Positions 7,536 through 17,210 of a stretch of 64,000 nucleotides of DNA are shown here, piece after piece. Origin of the DNA: JBDNJM01 sp041687755 (GTDB lineage: Bacteria; Planctomycetota; UBA1135; GCA-002686595). Where the stretch lies: contig JBDNJM010000023.1 in assembly GCA_041687755.1 (NCBI GenBank), forward strand, positions 182,357-246,356. Direction: 5' to 3'. The notes under the pieces are model-generated. The model had not been told where the DNA came from. It saw only the letters and a list, made by a program, of their open reading frames with translations, and did not search any database. Within the stretch, counting starts at the first letter, position 1. Each line of letters begins with the position of its first letter. The translations under genes and the position numbers were made by a program.

Positions 7536-9269
7536 TTACCCCATGTGATTCTTCCAGCACTCCTCGAGCTCTTTCCAGTCCACGCCCTCAAAGGCCGTGT
7601 CCACGGAGGCGTCGAGATCGCCGGTGGCCGCGAGTTCGTCGAGGTAGGTCTCGAGGATGTCGTTCCAGTCGTCGTTCCACTTCTTCGGTTTGCCCTTGCC
7701 GTTGCGCAGGAAGAAAATGAACGACCAGCCCTGGGCGTAGTTCTCTCCGCCGCCGGCGCCGTACTCGTTGTTGCCGTAGTACTGGCCCTGGGTCCAGTAG
7801 ACGAGTTCGGAGAGCGGCACGTAGCTGTCCTCGCGGATCAGCTTCTTCGCCAGGTCGCGGCGCCAGTTGAACTCCTTCAACTCGAAGTTCTTGCGGGCCG
7901 CCTTGTACTCGTAGCCCGAGTAGAAGTCGCCCGTTCCTTCGTTGTACCAGCTGTGCGGAGAGAGGCTGCCGTAGAAGTAGAAGATGTACTGGTGGAATGC
8001 CTCGTGGTTGAGCACCGCCCACGTGTTGCGTCGGCCACCCCGCTTGCGGTCGTCGTACAATACCAGTTCCTCGTGGTACGAAGACCAGTACCCGGCGCTG
8101 CCGCCGGGGCCGCCGTAGCTGCTGTACATGTCCTGGTCGGAACAAATGCGCACCACGGAGAGCCGCGATTGATCGAGGGAGTCCTTGGCCACGACGGTGT
8201 CGCTGTCGCCGTGCTTGGGCTTGGCCTTTCCATCCTCGTCGGCGCCGGCTTCACCGGGCACCGGCGGGTTGTCTTCGTCGTCGGGGCCCGTGCTGGTCAT
8301 GCCGGTGACGGGGGTGGCGACGCGGCGCGCCTTCGACGCGGGGTAGTCGGTCTCGTAGACCGTTCGGATAGCCTCGAGCCGCACACCGACCTCATCGATG
8401 AACTTCTCGTCCTTGCTGTCGGTGAGGATGAAGTAGTTGTCGGTCTGGGTCATCCACCAGCCGGGCATCGTGTCGATGCTGGCCTGCAGCTCGCGACGCC
8501 TGTCTTCGCGGGCATTGCTGGGGCCGGAGGTGTCGAACACCTCGGGCGCGACCAGCTCGATCGGCTTGTAGGTCTTGACGATCTTGGTGAAGTACCTCTC
8601 GGACTTCTTGTACTTGGACTTGTCGGCGAGCGCGTTGAAGATTAAGCCGATATGAACGTTCGGGCGCACCTCGATCAGGGCCATGTAGACCCGCACGCGG
8701 ATGTCCACGTCCTGGTTCGAGGTGCTGCCGACCATGGCGCGGCCCTCGAAGCAGAGTTCGCGGGCGTAGAGGTCCTTGCCGATCTTGAGCTTGCCCTCGT
8801 CGATCAGCTCGTAGCTCCGGGCGGTCGGCTCGTTGCGGTCGCACCAGCGGACCAGGGCCTCGTCGAGGTCAATCTCTTCGCGCTGTTGGTCAAGGACGTC
8901 GCGCAGCTCTTCGGGCAGGTCGTCGTAGGACTCGGCGTCCAGGTCCTCGAGCATCTCTGCGACGCTGGCGTCGAACTTGGCCTGTTCGTCCGTCATGTCG
9001 AAGCGCACGATCCAGTGCAGCAGGTTCATCGTCCAGAAGTCGTACAGCGAGACGCTGTCGTTGCCCTCCGGAACGTACTTGGCGATCGTGTACTCGTCCT
9101 TCATGTCCGGCGGGACGAAGCGCCAGTCCTTCGGCGTCCGGATCTTGAACCCGATCTCTTGGGTCTCTTCGAACCAGTCGCCCGGGGTGGGTTTTTGGGC
9201 GAAGACCGGAGCGCCTAAGAGGACGGCGGCGATGGCGAGCGCGAGCAGGCTGGAAAGGCGGGGCAGCAT
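7536..9269 (-). CDS. Secreted HExxH zinc-peptidase-like protein
   Basis: 577-residue exported protein: signal peptide at residues 1-24 (ending PVFAQ), then a beta-rich region (about 30-260) with no recognised domain, an Asp/Glu/Pro/Lys-rich linker (about 320-350), and a C-terminal peptidase-like domain. The motif HEAFHQYIF (residues about 422-430) is an HExxH zinc site, and the downstream WYNEGTGDFYSG (about 443-454) supplies the third Glu ligand, as in gluzincins and DUF1570-like proteins common in Planctomycetota. The catalytic residues look intact. Substrate unknown. It stands alone on the minus strand, head to head with the UshA-like operon across a 475-base gap. Confidence 0.75.
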   Translation of the reverse strand: MLPRLSSLLALAIAAVLLGAPVFAQKPTPGDWFEETQEIGFKIRTPKDWRFVPPDMKDEYTIAKYVPEGNDSVSLYDFWTMNLLHWIVRFDMTDEQAKFDASVAEMLEDLDAESYDDLPEELRDVLDQQREEIDLDEALVRWCDRNEPTARSYELIDEGKLKIGKDLYARELCFEGRAMVGSTSNQDVDIRVRVYMALIEVRPNVHIGLIFNALADKSKYKKSERYFTKIVKTYKPIELVAPEVFDTSGPSNAREDRRRELQASIDTMPGWWMTQTDNYFILTDSKDEKFIDEVGVRLEAIRTVYETDYPASKARRVATPVTGMTSTGPDDEDNPPVPGEAGADEDGKAKPKHGDSDTVVAKDSLDQSRLSVVRICSDQDMYSSYGGPGGSAGYWSSYHEELVLYDDRKRGGRRNTWAVLNHEAFHQYIFYFYGSLSPHSWYNEGTGDFYSGYEYKAARKNFELKEFNWRRDLAKKLIREDSYVPLSELVYWTQGQYYGNNEYGAGGGENYAQGWSFIFFLRNGKGKPKKWNDDWNDILETYLDELAATGDLDASVDTAFEGVDWKELEECWKNHMG

Positions 9270-9744
9270 CTGTACGTTGGCGAGGTCAGGGTCGCTGGGA
9301 AAGCGGCGGGCGAATCGAGAGGGCGCGCGGCGGACGGTCGTTCCGGGCTGGAGGTTGTCCCCGCAGGGGCGTCCGCGTTCGCTACTTGGGGGAGACTCCC
9401 CAGGTCGGGCGACGTTTCAGTCTTCTCTCTGAACGTCGCCAGATTCTCGACCAGGGTCAAATTTACTGATTTTTGAAGCGCTGGAGGCGTCGTATAGGCA
9501 ACCGCTGGCCCGTCAGGGATCCGGGTAAACCCGACTGTGGCAGGTGGCCGTGCCCGGAGGGCGATCTGCTGGCTCGCAGTCGGCCCGCAGCGGGGCTTTC
9601 AGGCGCCCGCGCCCAAGGGTGGCCGGGCTGGCAGGCAGGCGGCCAGGAGGCCTCGCGCAGGACGGGGCTGGGGCCGGTCCGCGCACCAGGGATTGAGCCT
9701 CGCCGGTGACGGCGCTCGGCCAGCACGCGCTAATCTCTTCCGCG
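9270..9744. promoter_or_regulatory. Divergent intergenic region (zinc-peptidase-like gene / UshA-like operon)
   Basis: No gene. Both neighbouring genes start from its ends, so it should hold two promoters. A local AT-rich patch (aaatttactgatttttgaag, 9459-9478) is the best candidate for a promoter or UP-type element. TAATCT at 9731-9736, eight bases upstream of the UshA-like ATG, resembles a -10 hexamer and would give a very short leader. Confidence 0.3.
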
Positions 9745-11646
9745 ATGAAGCTGCTCCAGATGCTCTGCACCCTGCTCCTCGCGGCGGCCTGTGCGCCCGA
9801 GTCCACTAACCCCTCCAGCGCGGAGTCCGGATCCTCCGTCCAATCTGAGCCCGGTTCTTCGGTCCAACCGATAGGGCTCGCCGCGGAAAGCGGCGAGACC
9901 GGCGCGGCCATCGAGACCATCGAGGTCGCTCTGGGCGGGCAGGACTCCGATACCAAGGTCTCGACGCCGCTCGGAGGCTTGGCGGGGGCGGCGGCGTCCG
10001 GCCTGACCGCCCAAGCGTCGGACCCGCGCCCGAGCGGAGGCGTGGCTCTTGGCGCTACGGGCTCCTCTGGAGGTTCATCTGGGGGCAGCGCGCCCGCGGA
10101 GACGTTGACGCACGAGCCGCCCGCGCGTCCCGCGGTTGGCGGCTACGGTGACGGCAGCGTGCCGCAGTCGAAGCTAGTCGAGTTGATCGTGCTGCACACC
10201 AACGACACCCACGGCCAGGTCCTGCCGCGCGACGCGTTCTGGACCAACATCGAGGGCGACGACAGCGGCGGCATCGTTCGGCTCGGTGCGGAGATCGCGC
10301 GCCAGCGAGAGCTCGCCGCCGAGGCGGGCGCGGAGGTCCTCTTGCTCGACGGCGGCGACTGGTTCCAGGGCACTCCGGAGGGCGTGACCGACACCGGCGT
10401 GCCTTACGTCTCGATGCTGAGTTCCTTTGGCTACGACGCAATGGCCGCGGGCAACCACGACTTCGACTTCGGCATCGCGCCCTTCGAGAGGATCCTGGCA
10501 GCCGCGCACCCCCCCGTGGTCGCCGCGAATGTGTTCCTGTCGGAGGAGCCCGATGCCGGGCGCCCCGACTGGGCGATCCCGTATCGCATCGTCGAGCGCT
10601 GCGGGTTCGAGATCGCACTTGTGGGCTTTATAACGCCTTCGACGCCCGTGATTTCGAATCCCGAGACTCGCGTCTACGACTTCCGCGATCCGATCGAAGT
10701 TTTCGGTCAGGTCGCGGCGGAGCTCCCCGATACGGTCGACCTGATCCTGCCGCTGGGGCACCTTGGCGTGGAGACCGACCGAGCGCTCGCCCAGGCCTAT
10801 CCGGACCTGCCGCTGATCGTCGGCGGCCACAGCCACAGCATGCTGCGCAACGGCCTGCAGCAGGGCGAGACGCTGATCGTTCAGACCGGCCACAAGGCCT
10901 CGAACCTAGGGCACGTGAAGCTGAAGCTGAAGCGCACAACCGGCGAGGTCGTCGAAGCGAGCGCGCGCCTGATCGAGCTCTACGACGACCCGCAGGAGCG
11001 CTACCTGGACCCTGCGGTGGTCGGGACCGCGACCGAGCTAGTGGAAGCGGTCGCGGAGGCGATGGATCAAGTCGTCGGGACGGTGACGGACGTTGGGCCG
11101 CGCGGGGGCGATCTGCGTTCGGAGCCGCTGGGGACCTGGGTCGCCGCGGGGATGCGTCGGCGCATGGATGCGGACGTCGGGTTGCACAACCGCGGGGGCG
11201 TGCGCAAGGCGCTGGAGGTTGGGCCGGTGACTCGTCGCGACCTGTTCGAGGTGCTGCCGTTCGACAACTCGGTGGTGGCCTTCGAGGTCACGGGCGCCGA
11301 GCTGGACGCCGTGTTCCGCGGATGCCTCGACGGCCGCCGCTCGAGCCGCATCGATGTCGCGGGCGTCTGGCTGGATCTCGACGTGGACTCGGCCGGGAGG
11401 GCCAGCTACCTCGGCGCCCAGGTGGGCGGCATGCCGCTCGACCCGGAGCGCACCTACCGGATCGCCACGAACAGCTACCTGGCGCGGGGCGGGGACGCGG
11501 TCTTCGAGAGCCTCGGCGAGATGGAGTTCGACGATTCAGGCGATCTGATCCGCGACGTGATGGAGGCGGAGCTGCGTGCGGCGGGCGAATTGGCGCTGCC
11601 GACCGGAGACGCGTACCGGCGCGGTCGCGGGATTCAGACGAAATGA
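9745..11646 (+). CDS. UshA-like 5'-nucleotidase/metallophosphatase lipoprotein
   Basis: 633-residue predicted periplasmic lipoprotein. ATG 9745 gives a signal peptide with lipobox LAAAC (Cys16), followed by a disordered Ser/Gly/Ala-rich tether of about 125 residues. The calcineurin-type phosphoesterase domain then shows all metal motifs: HTNDTHG (about 150), GDWFQG (about 211), GNHDFDFG (about 236) and GGHSHSM (about 360). The C-terminal 5'-nucleotidase domain (about 430-620) has the nucleotide-side NRGGVR loop. The family hydrolyses 5'-nucleotides, UDP-sugars or 2',3'-cyclic nucleotides. It is the first gene of a tight operon: its TGA overlaps the ATG of the HEAT/VWA gene. Confidence 0.85.
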   Translation: MKLLQMLCTLLLAAACAPESTNPSSAESGSSVQSEPGSSVQPIGLAAESGETGAAIETIEVALGGQDSDTKVSTPLGGLAGAAASGLTAQASDPRPSGGVALGATGSSGGSSGGSAPAETLTHEPPARPAVGGYGDGSVPQSKLVELIVLHTNDTHGQVLPRDAFWTNIEGDDSGGIVRLGAEIARQRELAAEAGAEVLLLDGGDWFQGTPEGVTDTGVPYVSMLSSFGYDAMAAGNHDFDFGIAPFERILAAAHPPVVAANVFLSEEPDAGRPDWAIPYRIVERCGFEIALVGFITPSTPVISNPETRVYDFRDPIEVFGQVAAELPDTVDLILPLGHLGVETDRALAQAYPDLPLIVGGHSHSMLRNGLQQGETLIVQTGHKASNLGHVKLKLKRTTGEVVEASARLIELYDDPQERYLDPAVVGTATELVEAVAEAMDQVVGTVTDVGPRGGDLRSEPLGTWVAAGMRRRMDADVGLHNRGGVRKALEVGPVTRRDLFEVLPFDNSVVAFEVTGAELDAVFRGCLDGRRSSRIDVAGVWLDLDVDSAGRASYLGAQVGGMPLDPERTYRIATNSYLARGGDAVFESLGEMEFDDSGDLIRDVMEAELRAAGELALPTGDAYRRGRGIQTK

Positions 11647-13301
11647 GCGTTACTCCGCGCCGCCCGCGCGGTCTCTTGAGCATGCGTTGGATCCTGTGTG
11701 TTCTTCTGGCCCTGGGGGGGCTGCTTCAGAACGCTGTGGCCGTTCCCCAAGTGGACGGCAAGTCGTTCGATGAACTCGTCGAGGACGCCGCCTCGGAAGA
11801 GGCGCGGGCGCGTCGCGTTGCTGTCGGGAGGCTCGCGAAGTACGGCACGCAGCAGGCCTGGGAGCTCGTCGTCGCGGCGTTGGCGGACGAGGAGCCGGAG
11901 GTGGCGGACCAGGCCCAGCTCGATCTGGCGAAGCTGCCCCAGGAGCACGCCGAGCTGCTGGACGACAAGGCAGCGTCCGGCTCGAAGACCCGGTTGGTGC
12001 GCGAGCGCGTTGCTGAGCTCCTCGGTCGGGCGGAGTTCGAGGTCGACCCAGGTCTGCTCGAAGACTTGGTGACGGATCGCGAGGCCCCGGTGCGGCGCAT
12101 GGCCTGCTGGAGCGCCGAGCGGCTCGAAGGCCGAGAGCATTGGGATACGGATGTCGAGGCGATCCGCGGCGCTAGGCCGTTCGTAAAGCTCGTCGCTGCG
12201 CTCGACAAGGCGGCGCGACGCGATCGCGATCTCGGTGTGCGGGCGGCGGCGCTGCAGGGCCTGCACGCGCTGGAGGCACCGGTGGCGCGGGAGGCCTGGT
12301 TGACCGCAGGCACGCGGACGCCGGCGGTGGAATTAGCGCTGGAGTTCATGCGCGAGAAGGAGCCCGAGCTGCGCGTTGCGGGGCTGCTGCTGGTGTCCAG
12401 CGGTGCGCGCGAGCCCGCCGCCCTCGGCGCCCTGGGCCCGTTGGTCGCGCAGGTCGGGACGCACCTCGAGGACGATGAACCGACGGTGCGGCGGGCGGCG
12501 ATCGAGGCGCTCGCGCGGTTGCGCTCGAAGTCGGCGATGGAGGCCCTGGTCCAACGCCTGGGCAAGGAGGAGGTCGTCGTGCTCGCCGACCTGTTGCTCG
12601 AGCGCCTGCGCGGTGTCACCGGCCGCCGGCACGGGGCCGATCCGCGGCCGTGGCTGGCGTGGCTCGGCGAACAACCCAACGACTGGATCGGGGCCTCGGA
12701 AGACAAGCTGCTGAGCGGTGGACCGATGGACGCCGGGGAGACCGTCGTGCGGCTTGCGGGCCTGCCGATCACGTCTCGCAACATCGCTTTCCTGATCGAT
12801 ATGTCGGGCTCGATGTGGGACGAAGACGCCAGCGGTCGCACTCTCAAGGAGCGCGTCGACGTGGAGCTGGCGAAGTGCCTCGAGGCGCTGCCGGACGGCG
12901 CGCAGTTCTTGCTCGTGCCCTACGCGACAGAGCCGGGCCCGTACGAAGACGGGGCCGTGAAGGTCAGCTCGCGCAGCGTCAAAAAGGCGCTCGAGTGGTT
13001 CGGAAAGAACCGGCTGCGCGGCCGAGGCAACGTTTGGGACGCCTTCGCCGCGGCGCGCGACCTGGGCGAGTTCGACACCGTCGTGATCTTCACCGACGGG
13101 GCGCCGACGGGCGGGCCGCACTGGAACATGGGCCTGATGGTGGAGCTGCTGCTCGAGTCCACGCGCTTCGAGCCGGTGACGTTCCACTCGATCCTGACCA
13201 ATCCGGGCTCGGGACGCCTGCAGGCCTACTGGAAGGACCTCTCGACGCGCAGCGGCGGGCAGTCGCTCGTCGTGGACCTCAGCCAAGTCGAACAAAAGTG
13301 A
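11643..13301 (+). CDS. Secreted HEAT-repeat plus von Willebrand A protein
   Basis: 552 residues from ATG 11643 (ATGA overlap with the previous gene). ATG 11682 is an alternative that starts exactly at the signal peptide MRWILCVLLALGG and may be the true start. Residues about 40-340 are helical HEAT/PBS-type repeats (for example VRRAAIEALARLRSKSAMEAL). Residues about 375-552 form a von Willebrand A domain with an intact MIDAS (FLIDMSGSMW, about 382-391) and a later TDGAPTGG loop. HEAT and VWA modules mediate protein-protein contact; export suggests a periplasmic scaffold. A paralogue with a degraded MIDAS lies at 45788-47263. Its stop overlaps the next start (GTGA). Confidence 0.8.
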   Translation: MSVTPRRPRGLLSMRWILCVLLALGGLLQNAVAVPQVDGKSFDELVEDAASEEARARRVAVGRLAKYGTQQAWELVVAALADEEPEVADQAQLDLAKLPQEHAELLDDKAASGSKTRLVRERVAELLGRAEFEVDPGLLEDLVTDREAPVRRMACWSAERLEGREHWDTDVEAIRGARPFVKLVAALDKAARRDRDLGVRAAALQGLHALEAPVAREAWLTAGTRTPAVELALEFMREKEPELRVAGLLLVSSGAREPAALGALGPLVAQVGTHLEDDEPTVRRAAIEALARLRSKSAMEALVQRLGKEEVVVLADLLLERLRGVTGRRHGADPRPWLAWLGEQPNDWIGASEDKLLSGGPMDAGETVVRLAGLPITSRNIAFLIDMSGSMWDEDASGRTLKERVDVELAKCLEALPDGAQFLLVPYATEPGPYEDGAVKVSSRSVKKALEWFGKNRLRGRGNVWDAFAAARDLGEFDTVVIFTDGAPTGGPHWNMGLMVELLLESTRFEPVTFHSILTNPGSGRLQAYWKDLSTRSGGQSLVVDLSQVEQK

Positions 13302-14032
13302 GTGCGCGCGTCCCAAAGAGCGCGTGGCGCCTGGCAACGGCCGAGCAGATGCGCTCCAGCGACGCAAAGGCGAGCGAGGTGTTCGGCATCCCGACGGTGG
13401 TGCTGATGGAGAACGCCGGGCGGGCGGCGGCCGACCTCGCCCAGGACGAGTACGACCTGCAGCCCTACGGTCCGCCGACCCTGGTGCTCGTCGGGCCCGG
13501 CAACAACGGCGGGGACGGTCTCGTCCTGGCGCGCACGCTGCTCGCGCGAGGCCTGCCCGTGCGCGCGGTGTTCCTCGGCGAGCTCGAGCCGTTGGAGCGC
13601 TTCACGGAAGAGACGTTCCTCAACCATCTGACCTGGCAACGCATGGCCCAGGACCTGCACGAGATCTCGGGGCATCGGGGGTCCCAAGAGCTGCAGCGGG
13701 AGCTGGAACCGGCCGGGCTGATCGTCGATGCGCTGCTGGGGACCGGCCTGTCGCGGCGGCTCGAAGAGCCCTTCGCTGGGGCCGTCGAGGCTGCGAACGC
13801 CACGCAGGCCCCGATCCTCTCGCTCGACCTGCCCAGCGGCCTAGACGCCGACACCGGCGAGGTCCACGGCCACGCGATCAGGGCCCACCGCACGGCGACC
13901 TTCGCGGCCCTCAAGCCCGGCCTGGTCCGGCGCGCCGGCCCTGGCCTGGCCGGCATCGTCGAGGTCCTCGAGATCGGCCTGCCGGGAGAGCTGCTCGAAG
14001 AGCTCCCGCTGGCGACGACGGGCCGCTTCTGA
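13298..14032 (+). CDS. nnrE: NAD(P)H-hydrate epimerase (YjeF N-terminal domain only)
   Basis: 244-residue enzyme predicted to interconvert the R and S forms of damaged NAD(P)HX so that a dehydratase can repair them. GTG 13298 (MSARVPKSAWRL) overlaps the upstream stop. The GPGNNGGDGLVLAR motif (about 66-79), VDALLGTGL (about 144-152) and SLDLPSGLDADTGEV (about 174-188) are characteristic of the YjeF N-terminal domain. The C-terminal ADP-dependent dehydratase domain (NnrD), fused in many bacteria, is absent and must be elsewhere. Its place at the end of an operon with exported proteins has no evident metabolic logic. Confidence 0.85.
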   Translation: MSARVPKSAWRLATAEQMRSSDAKASEVFGIPTVVLMENAGRAAADLAQDEYDLQPYGPPTLVLVGPGNNGGDGLVLARTLLARGLPVRAVFLGELEPLERFTEETFLNHLTWQRMAQDLHEISGHRGSQELQRELEPAGLIVDALLGTGLSRRLEEPFAGAVEAANATQAPILSLDLPSGLDADTGEVHGHAIRAHRTATFAALKPGLVRRAGPGLAGIVEVLEIGLPGELLEELPLATTGRF

Positions 14033-14103
14033 TCGCGGCGAAATTCGAGATTGCCGCGAGCGGATCGGCCTCCAGCGCACAGTAGGGGGTGGAGCTACCC
14101 CGG

Positions 14104-17100
14104 ATGAGCCTGCACGACGACCCGCCCCTGACCCCGGACCTGTTGCTGCGCGAGCGCCGCTGGCTCGTGGGCTTCGCCCGCGCGCTGGTCGGCGCGAGCG
14201 ATGCCGAGGATCTTGCGCAAGAGACTCTAGTACTGGCGCTGGAGCGAAACGGGGTACTGGCGCAGGAGCGACCGGGGGAACTGGCGAAGGAGCGACCCGG
14301 CGCGATGTTGCGGCGCGGCTGGCTGGCCACCGCCGCGAAGCACCTGGCCGCGAACCGTTGGCGCTCTGGAGACGCGCGTGTCCGCCGCGAGCGCGAGGTC
14401 GCCCGCAGCGAGGTGCGCCCCGAGCTGGATGCGTCGCAGTTGGCGGAGCGCGCGGAGGCGGAGCAGCGCGTCGTCGAAGAGCTGTTGCGCTTAGACGATC
14501 CGTATCGCGAGACGCTGCTGCTGCGCTACCAGGGCGGACTCTCGACCCCCGCCTTGGCCTGCCGCCTCGGGGTGCCCGCCGGCACGGTGCGCCGGCGCCT
14601 GAGCGTCGGCCTCGGGCGCCTGCGCGAGCGACTCGACGACCGCAGCGGAGGGCGCCGGGCCTGGGCGGCGGCGCTCGCGCGGCCGGTCACGGGGACATCG
14701 ATCGGAACGACTTCACTCGGAATTCTCGCGATGAACACGAAGCAACTCGTGGGGGCTGCGCTGCTGCTCCTGGTTCTGGCTGGCGGAGGATTAATGCTCC
14801 TTCGCACGGGGAAAGACGGAGCGGACCGGCGTGAACACACGGATGGTGTGCCCTTGGCGGCAGGCCTGAAAGAAGAGTCGGGCGTGGGAATGGGTGCGCA
14901 GGCGGCACCGGCCGCTGGACTGCGCGAAGAGTTGAGAGCTGGCTCAGGTTCTCCGTCGTCGACAACGTTGGTGTTGCTGGACGCAAGCGGCGATCCGCTC
15001 GTGGCGGAGCGCGCGACGCTGCTTGGGCTGGGGTCCTTTGTGGAGCTGGATCCGCTCGAGCTAGCGACCAGTCAGGTCGGAAGTTTCACGCTGTTGGTCC
15101 GGCCGGAGGGACACTGGCCCTTCATCGCGGAGGTCGAACTCGGTGGCGGCGAGCTCGAAGTTCGCGCTACGGATGGCGGCCGCATCGAAGGCCTGGTGCA
15201 GGTCGAGGGACTGTTGCCCACTGAAGAACTCCGGATGCGGTGGCGGCGTGATATCGAACAGCAGGGCTTCCTGCATCTCGATCTCGAGGCTGCGGGCTGG
15301 TCGCGGCAGGACTTCTTTGCGGAGGCGCGTGTGGCGGCCGATGGCCACGTGGAAGTGCGCGGGCTTCCGGTGGACTGGATCGGTCAGGTGTGGGCCCCGG
15401 GGGGGCACATGTTCGAACGCAGCGTTTTGGAAAGCATTCCGGTGTCGCTCCAGCTGAACGGTGGCGCAGAGCAGTGCTTTGACCTGAGCCGAGGTTTCTC
15501 GGTCCAGGGTCGGTTTGTCGACGGGAAGACGGGCACACCGGTAGCGGGTGTCAATGCCCGGCTCCTTCTCAAGCTGTCCGAAGGAAACGATCGCATGCTG
15601 GGAGTGGGCTCGGATGAATCAGGCAATTTCTCGTTCCGGGAGCGGTCGGGAGTCTTCGCTAAGGTCTCCCTGTATGAGGTGGCCGGCCGGTACGCGCTGC
15701 CTGAACGGATCGAGTACGCCTTTCCTCGTGGAGAGCGAGAAGTTGACCTGGGTGATATCTCGTTGACGCGGCTCGAGCCCAGCCTCCTTCGGATCGTTGA
15801 CGGTGCGGGGCGGCCAGTCGAGGACGCGACCCTGCGTGCCGGTGCCAATCGAGCTGAGCGCGGCGCTGAGCCCGGAACGTGGACGGTGTACAACCTGCTG
15901 GGAGACTTGGAAGTGAGCCTGGTCGCTTGGTCGCGTAGACATGCCAAGACCTCGTGCACGCTTCGACTGGATGGCGGCCCACTCAGTCTGGAACTCGTGC
16001 CCGGCGCGAGCCTCGGGCTCCGCGTGCTCCGAGCTGACGGCCAGTCAGTTGGCAGCCGGGCTCTGCTGGTGCAGTTCGACGAACTTGCCGGTCAAGAATG
16101 GCCGTACTTCACCACCGAGGGCGTGGCTGGATGGTCGAACAAACCTTCCCGGCCGCGGCTGATGTACTTCTCCTCCGACGCCGACGGTGAGGGCATCATC
16201 CCAGGCCTGCCCGTCGGTGCCTCAGGCCGAGTTTGGGAGCGTGGTCTCGACAAGCCTCCGGAGTCCGCCCCGCGGTTCGGTCCGCTTAGCCCCGGTGAGA
16301 CCTCATGGGTCGAGCTAGAGGTCGGTGGCCATCTCTCTCGAGTCACTGGAACCGTTCGGGACGAGAATGGGCAGCCGCTACCCGGCGCGAAAGTCACGTT
16401 TCGGGTCGAGACCGATGAAGGAGCCCGCTCGATAGCAAGCACCCGGGCCAAGGGCGGTGGACGTTTCGAACTCGCGTTCGAGCCGACGTCCGAACCCCTG
16501 ACGCTCGTCGCCTCGCTGGGTGCTAGCTTCCGGGCTTCGACGGAGTCGTTTTCCGAAGGGCTGGTTGGTGACCTCGTACGCGACCTTCGACTGGAGCGGG
16601 GGCGGCTCGTTCGCTACCAGATCGAAGACGCTTCGGGCCGGCCTGTGAAATCTGAACGCGTGTATTTCCGCCGGCTTCCTGAAGAGCGCGATTGGGTCTA
16701 CGGTCGCTTGAGCTCCTGCGGCAGAGGAGGTTCTGAGGGCTTCGTACGGGGCCTAGGTCCTGGCGAGATCGAGATTGTTGCGTTGGTCGGCGGGGTCGAG
16801 CACACCCTGCTGCATCGCACCGACCAGCCCGAGGCGCGAATCGTTGTGCCGACCCCCGGCAGGGTGTCCGTGACCCTCGACGGCTCGCAAGACGTTGGTC
16901 AGGCGAGCCTCGTGCTGCGCGACCCGGTGCGGAGTGAGCGCTGGCTGCATCGTTTGGTCTCGACAGCTTCGGGGAGCGTGTTCGGAGTCGAGACTGTGGA
17001 TCCGGGCATCTGGGAGATCGCGTTAACCGACAGCTTCAACCGGGAGGACCCGGGGGCGGAGTTCGAGTCCCTCGCGGGGCCCGTTCGGATCGAAGTCTTC

Positions 17101-17139
17101 GCCGGGCGGACCACCGAGGTGCATCTGGGGGGGCGCTGA
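14104..17139 (+). CDS. ECF sigma factor fused through a TM to a beta-domain array (copy 1)
   Basis: 1011 residues from ATG 14104, with GGAG at 14091. Residues about 14-90 are an ECF sigma2 region (LLLRERRWLVGFARALVG, AEDLAQE), with an in-frame duplication LAQERPGELAKERPG inserted at about 50-65. Residues about 125-182 are sigma4 (YRETLLLRYQGGL...TVRRRL). The linker GGRRAWAAALARP leads to Met210 (MNTKQ) and a membrane segment at about 214-233. The remaining 770 or so residues are beta-rich with CarboxypepD_reg/CNA-B-like starts such as VQGRFVDGKTGTPVAG (about 467), LRIVDGAGRPVED (about 561) and VTGTVRDENGQPLPGA (about 746). Topology predicts sigma inside, array outside. I infer a membrane-held sigma factor with its own sensor; release would need proteolysis. 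Copy 2 follows after 71 bases. Confidence 0.8.
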   Translation: MSLHDDPPLTPDLLLRERRWLVGFARALVGASDAEDLAQETLVLALERNGVLAQERPGELAKERPGAMLRRGWLATAAKHLAANRWRSGDARVRREREVARSEVRPELDASQLAERAEAEQRVVEELLRLDDPYRETLLLRYQGGLSTPALACRLGVPAGTVRRRLSVGLGRLRERLDDRSGGRRAWAAALARPVTGTSIGTTSLGILAMNTKQLVGAALLLLVLAGGGLMLLRTGKDGADRREHTDGVPLAAGLKEESGVGMGAQAAPAAGLREELRAGSGSPSSTTLVLLDASGDPLVAERATLLGLGSFVELDPLELATSQVGSFTLLVRPEGHWPFIAEVELGGGELEVRATDGGRIEGLVQVEGLLPTEELRMRWRRDIEQQGFLHLDLEAAGWSRQDFFAEARVAADGHVEVRGLPVDWIGQVWAPGGHMFERSVLESIPVSLQLNGGAEQCFDLSRGFSVQGRFVDGKTGTPVAGVNARLLLKLSEGNDRMLGVGSDESGNFSFRERSGVFAKVSLYEVAGRYALPERIEYAFPRGEREVDLGDISLTRLEPSLLRIVDGAGRPVEDATLRAGANRAERGAEPGTWTVYNLLGDLEVSLVAWSRRHAKTSCTLRLDGGPLSLELVPGASLGLRVLRADGQSVGSRALLVQFDELAGQEWPYFTTEGVAGWSNKPSRPRLMYFSSDADGEGIIPGLPVGASGRVWERGLDKPPESAPRFGPLSPGETSWVELEVGGHLSRVTGTVRDENGQPLPGAKVTFRVETDEGARSIASTRAKGGGRFELAFEPTSEPLTLVASLGASFRASTESFSEGLVGDLVRDLRLERGRLVRYQIEDASGRPVKSERVYFRRLPEERDWVYGRLSSCGRGGSEGFVRGLGPGEIEIVALVGGVEHTLLHRTDQPEARIVVPTPGRVSVTLDGSQDVGQASLVLRDPVRSERWLHRLVSTASGSVFGVETVDPGIWEIALTDSFNREDPGAEFESLAGPVRIEVFAGRTTEVHLGGR

Positions 17140-17210
17140 GGGGCGACTTCGAGTTTCTGCCAACGGTTTAGGGATCCGCTGCCATTGCAGGGTGGAGGCC
17201 CCTGAACACC

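Noticed and set aside
11322..11642. Upstream extension of the HEAT/VWA protein
   Set aside because: It overlaps the 3' end of the UshA-like gene in another frame and lacks a signal peptide; ATG 11643 or 11682 fits better.
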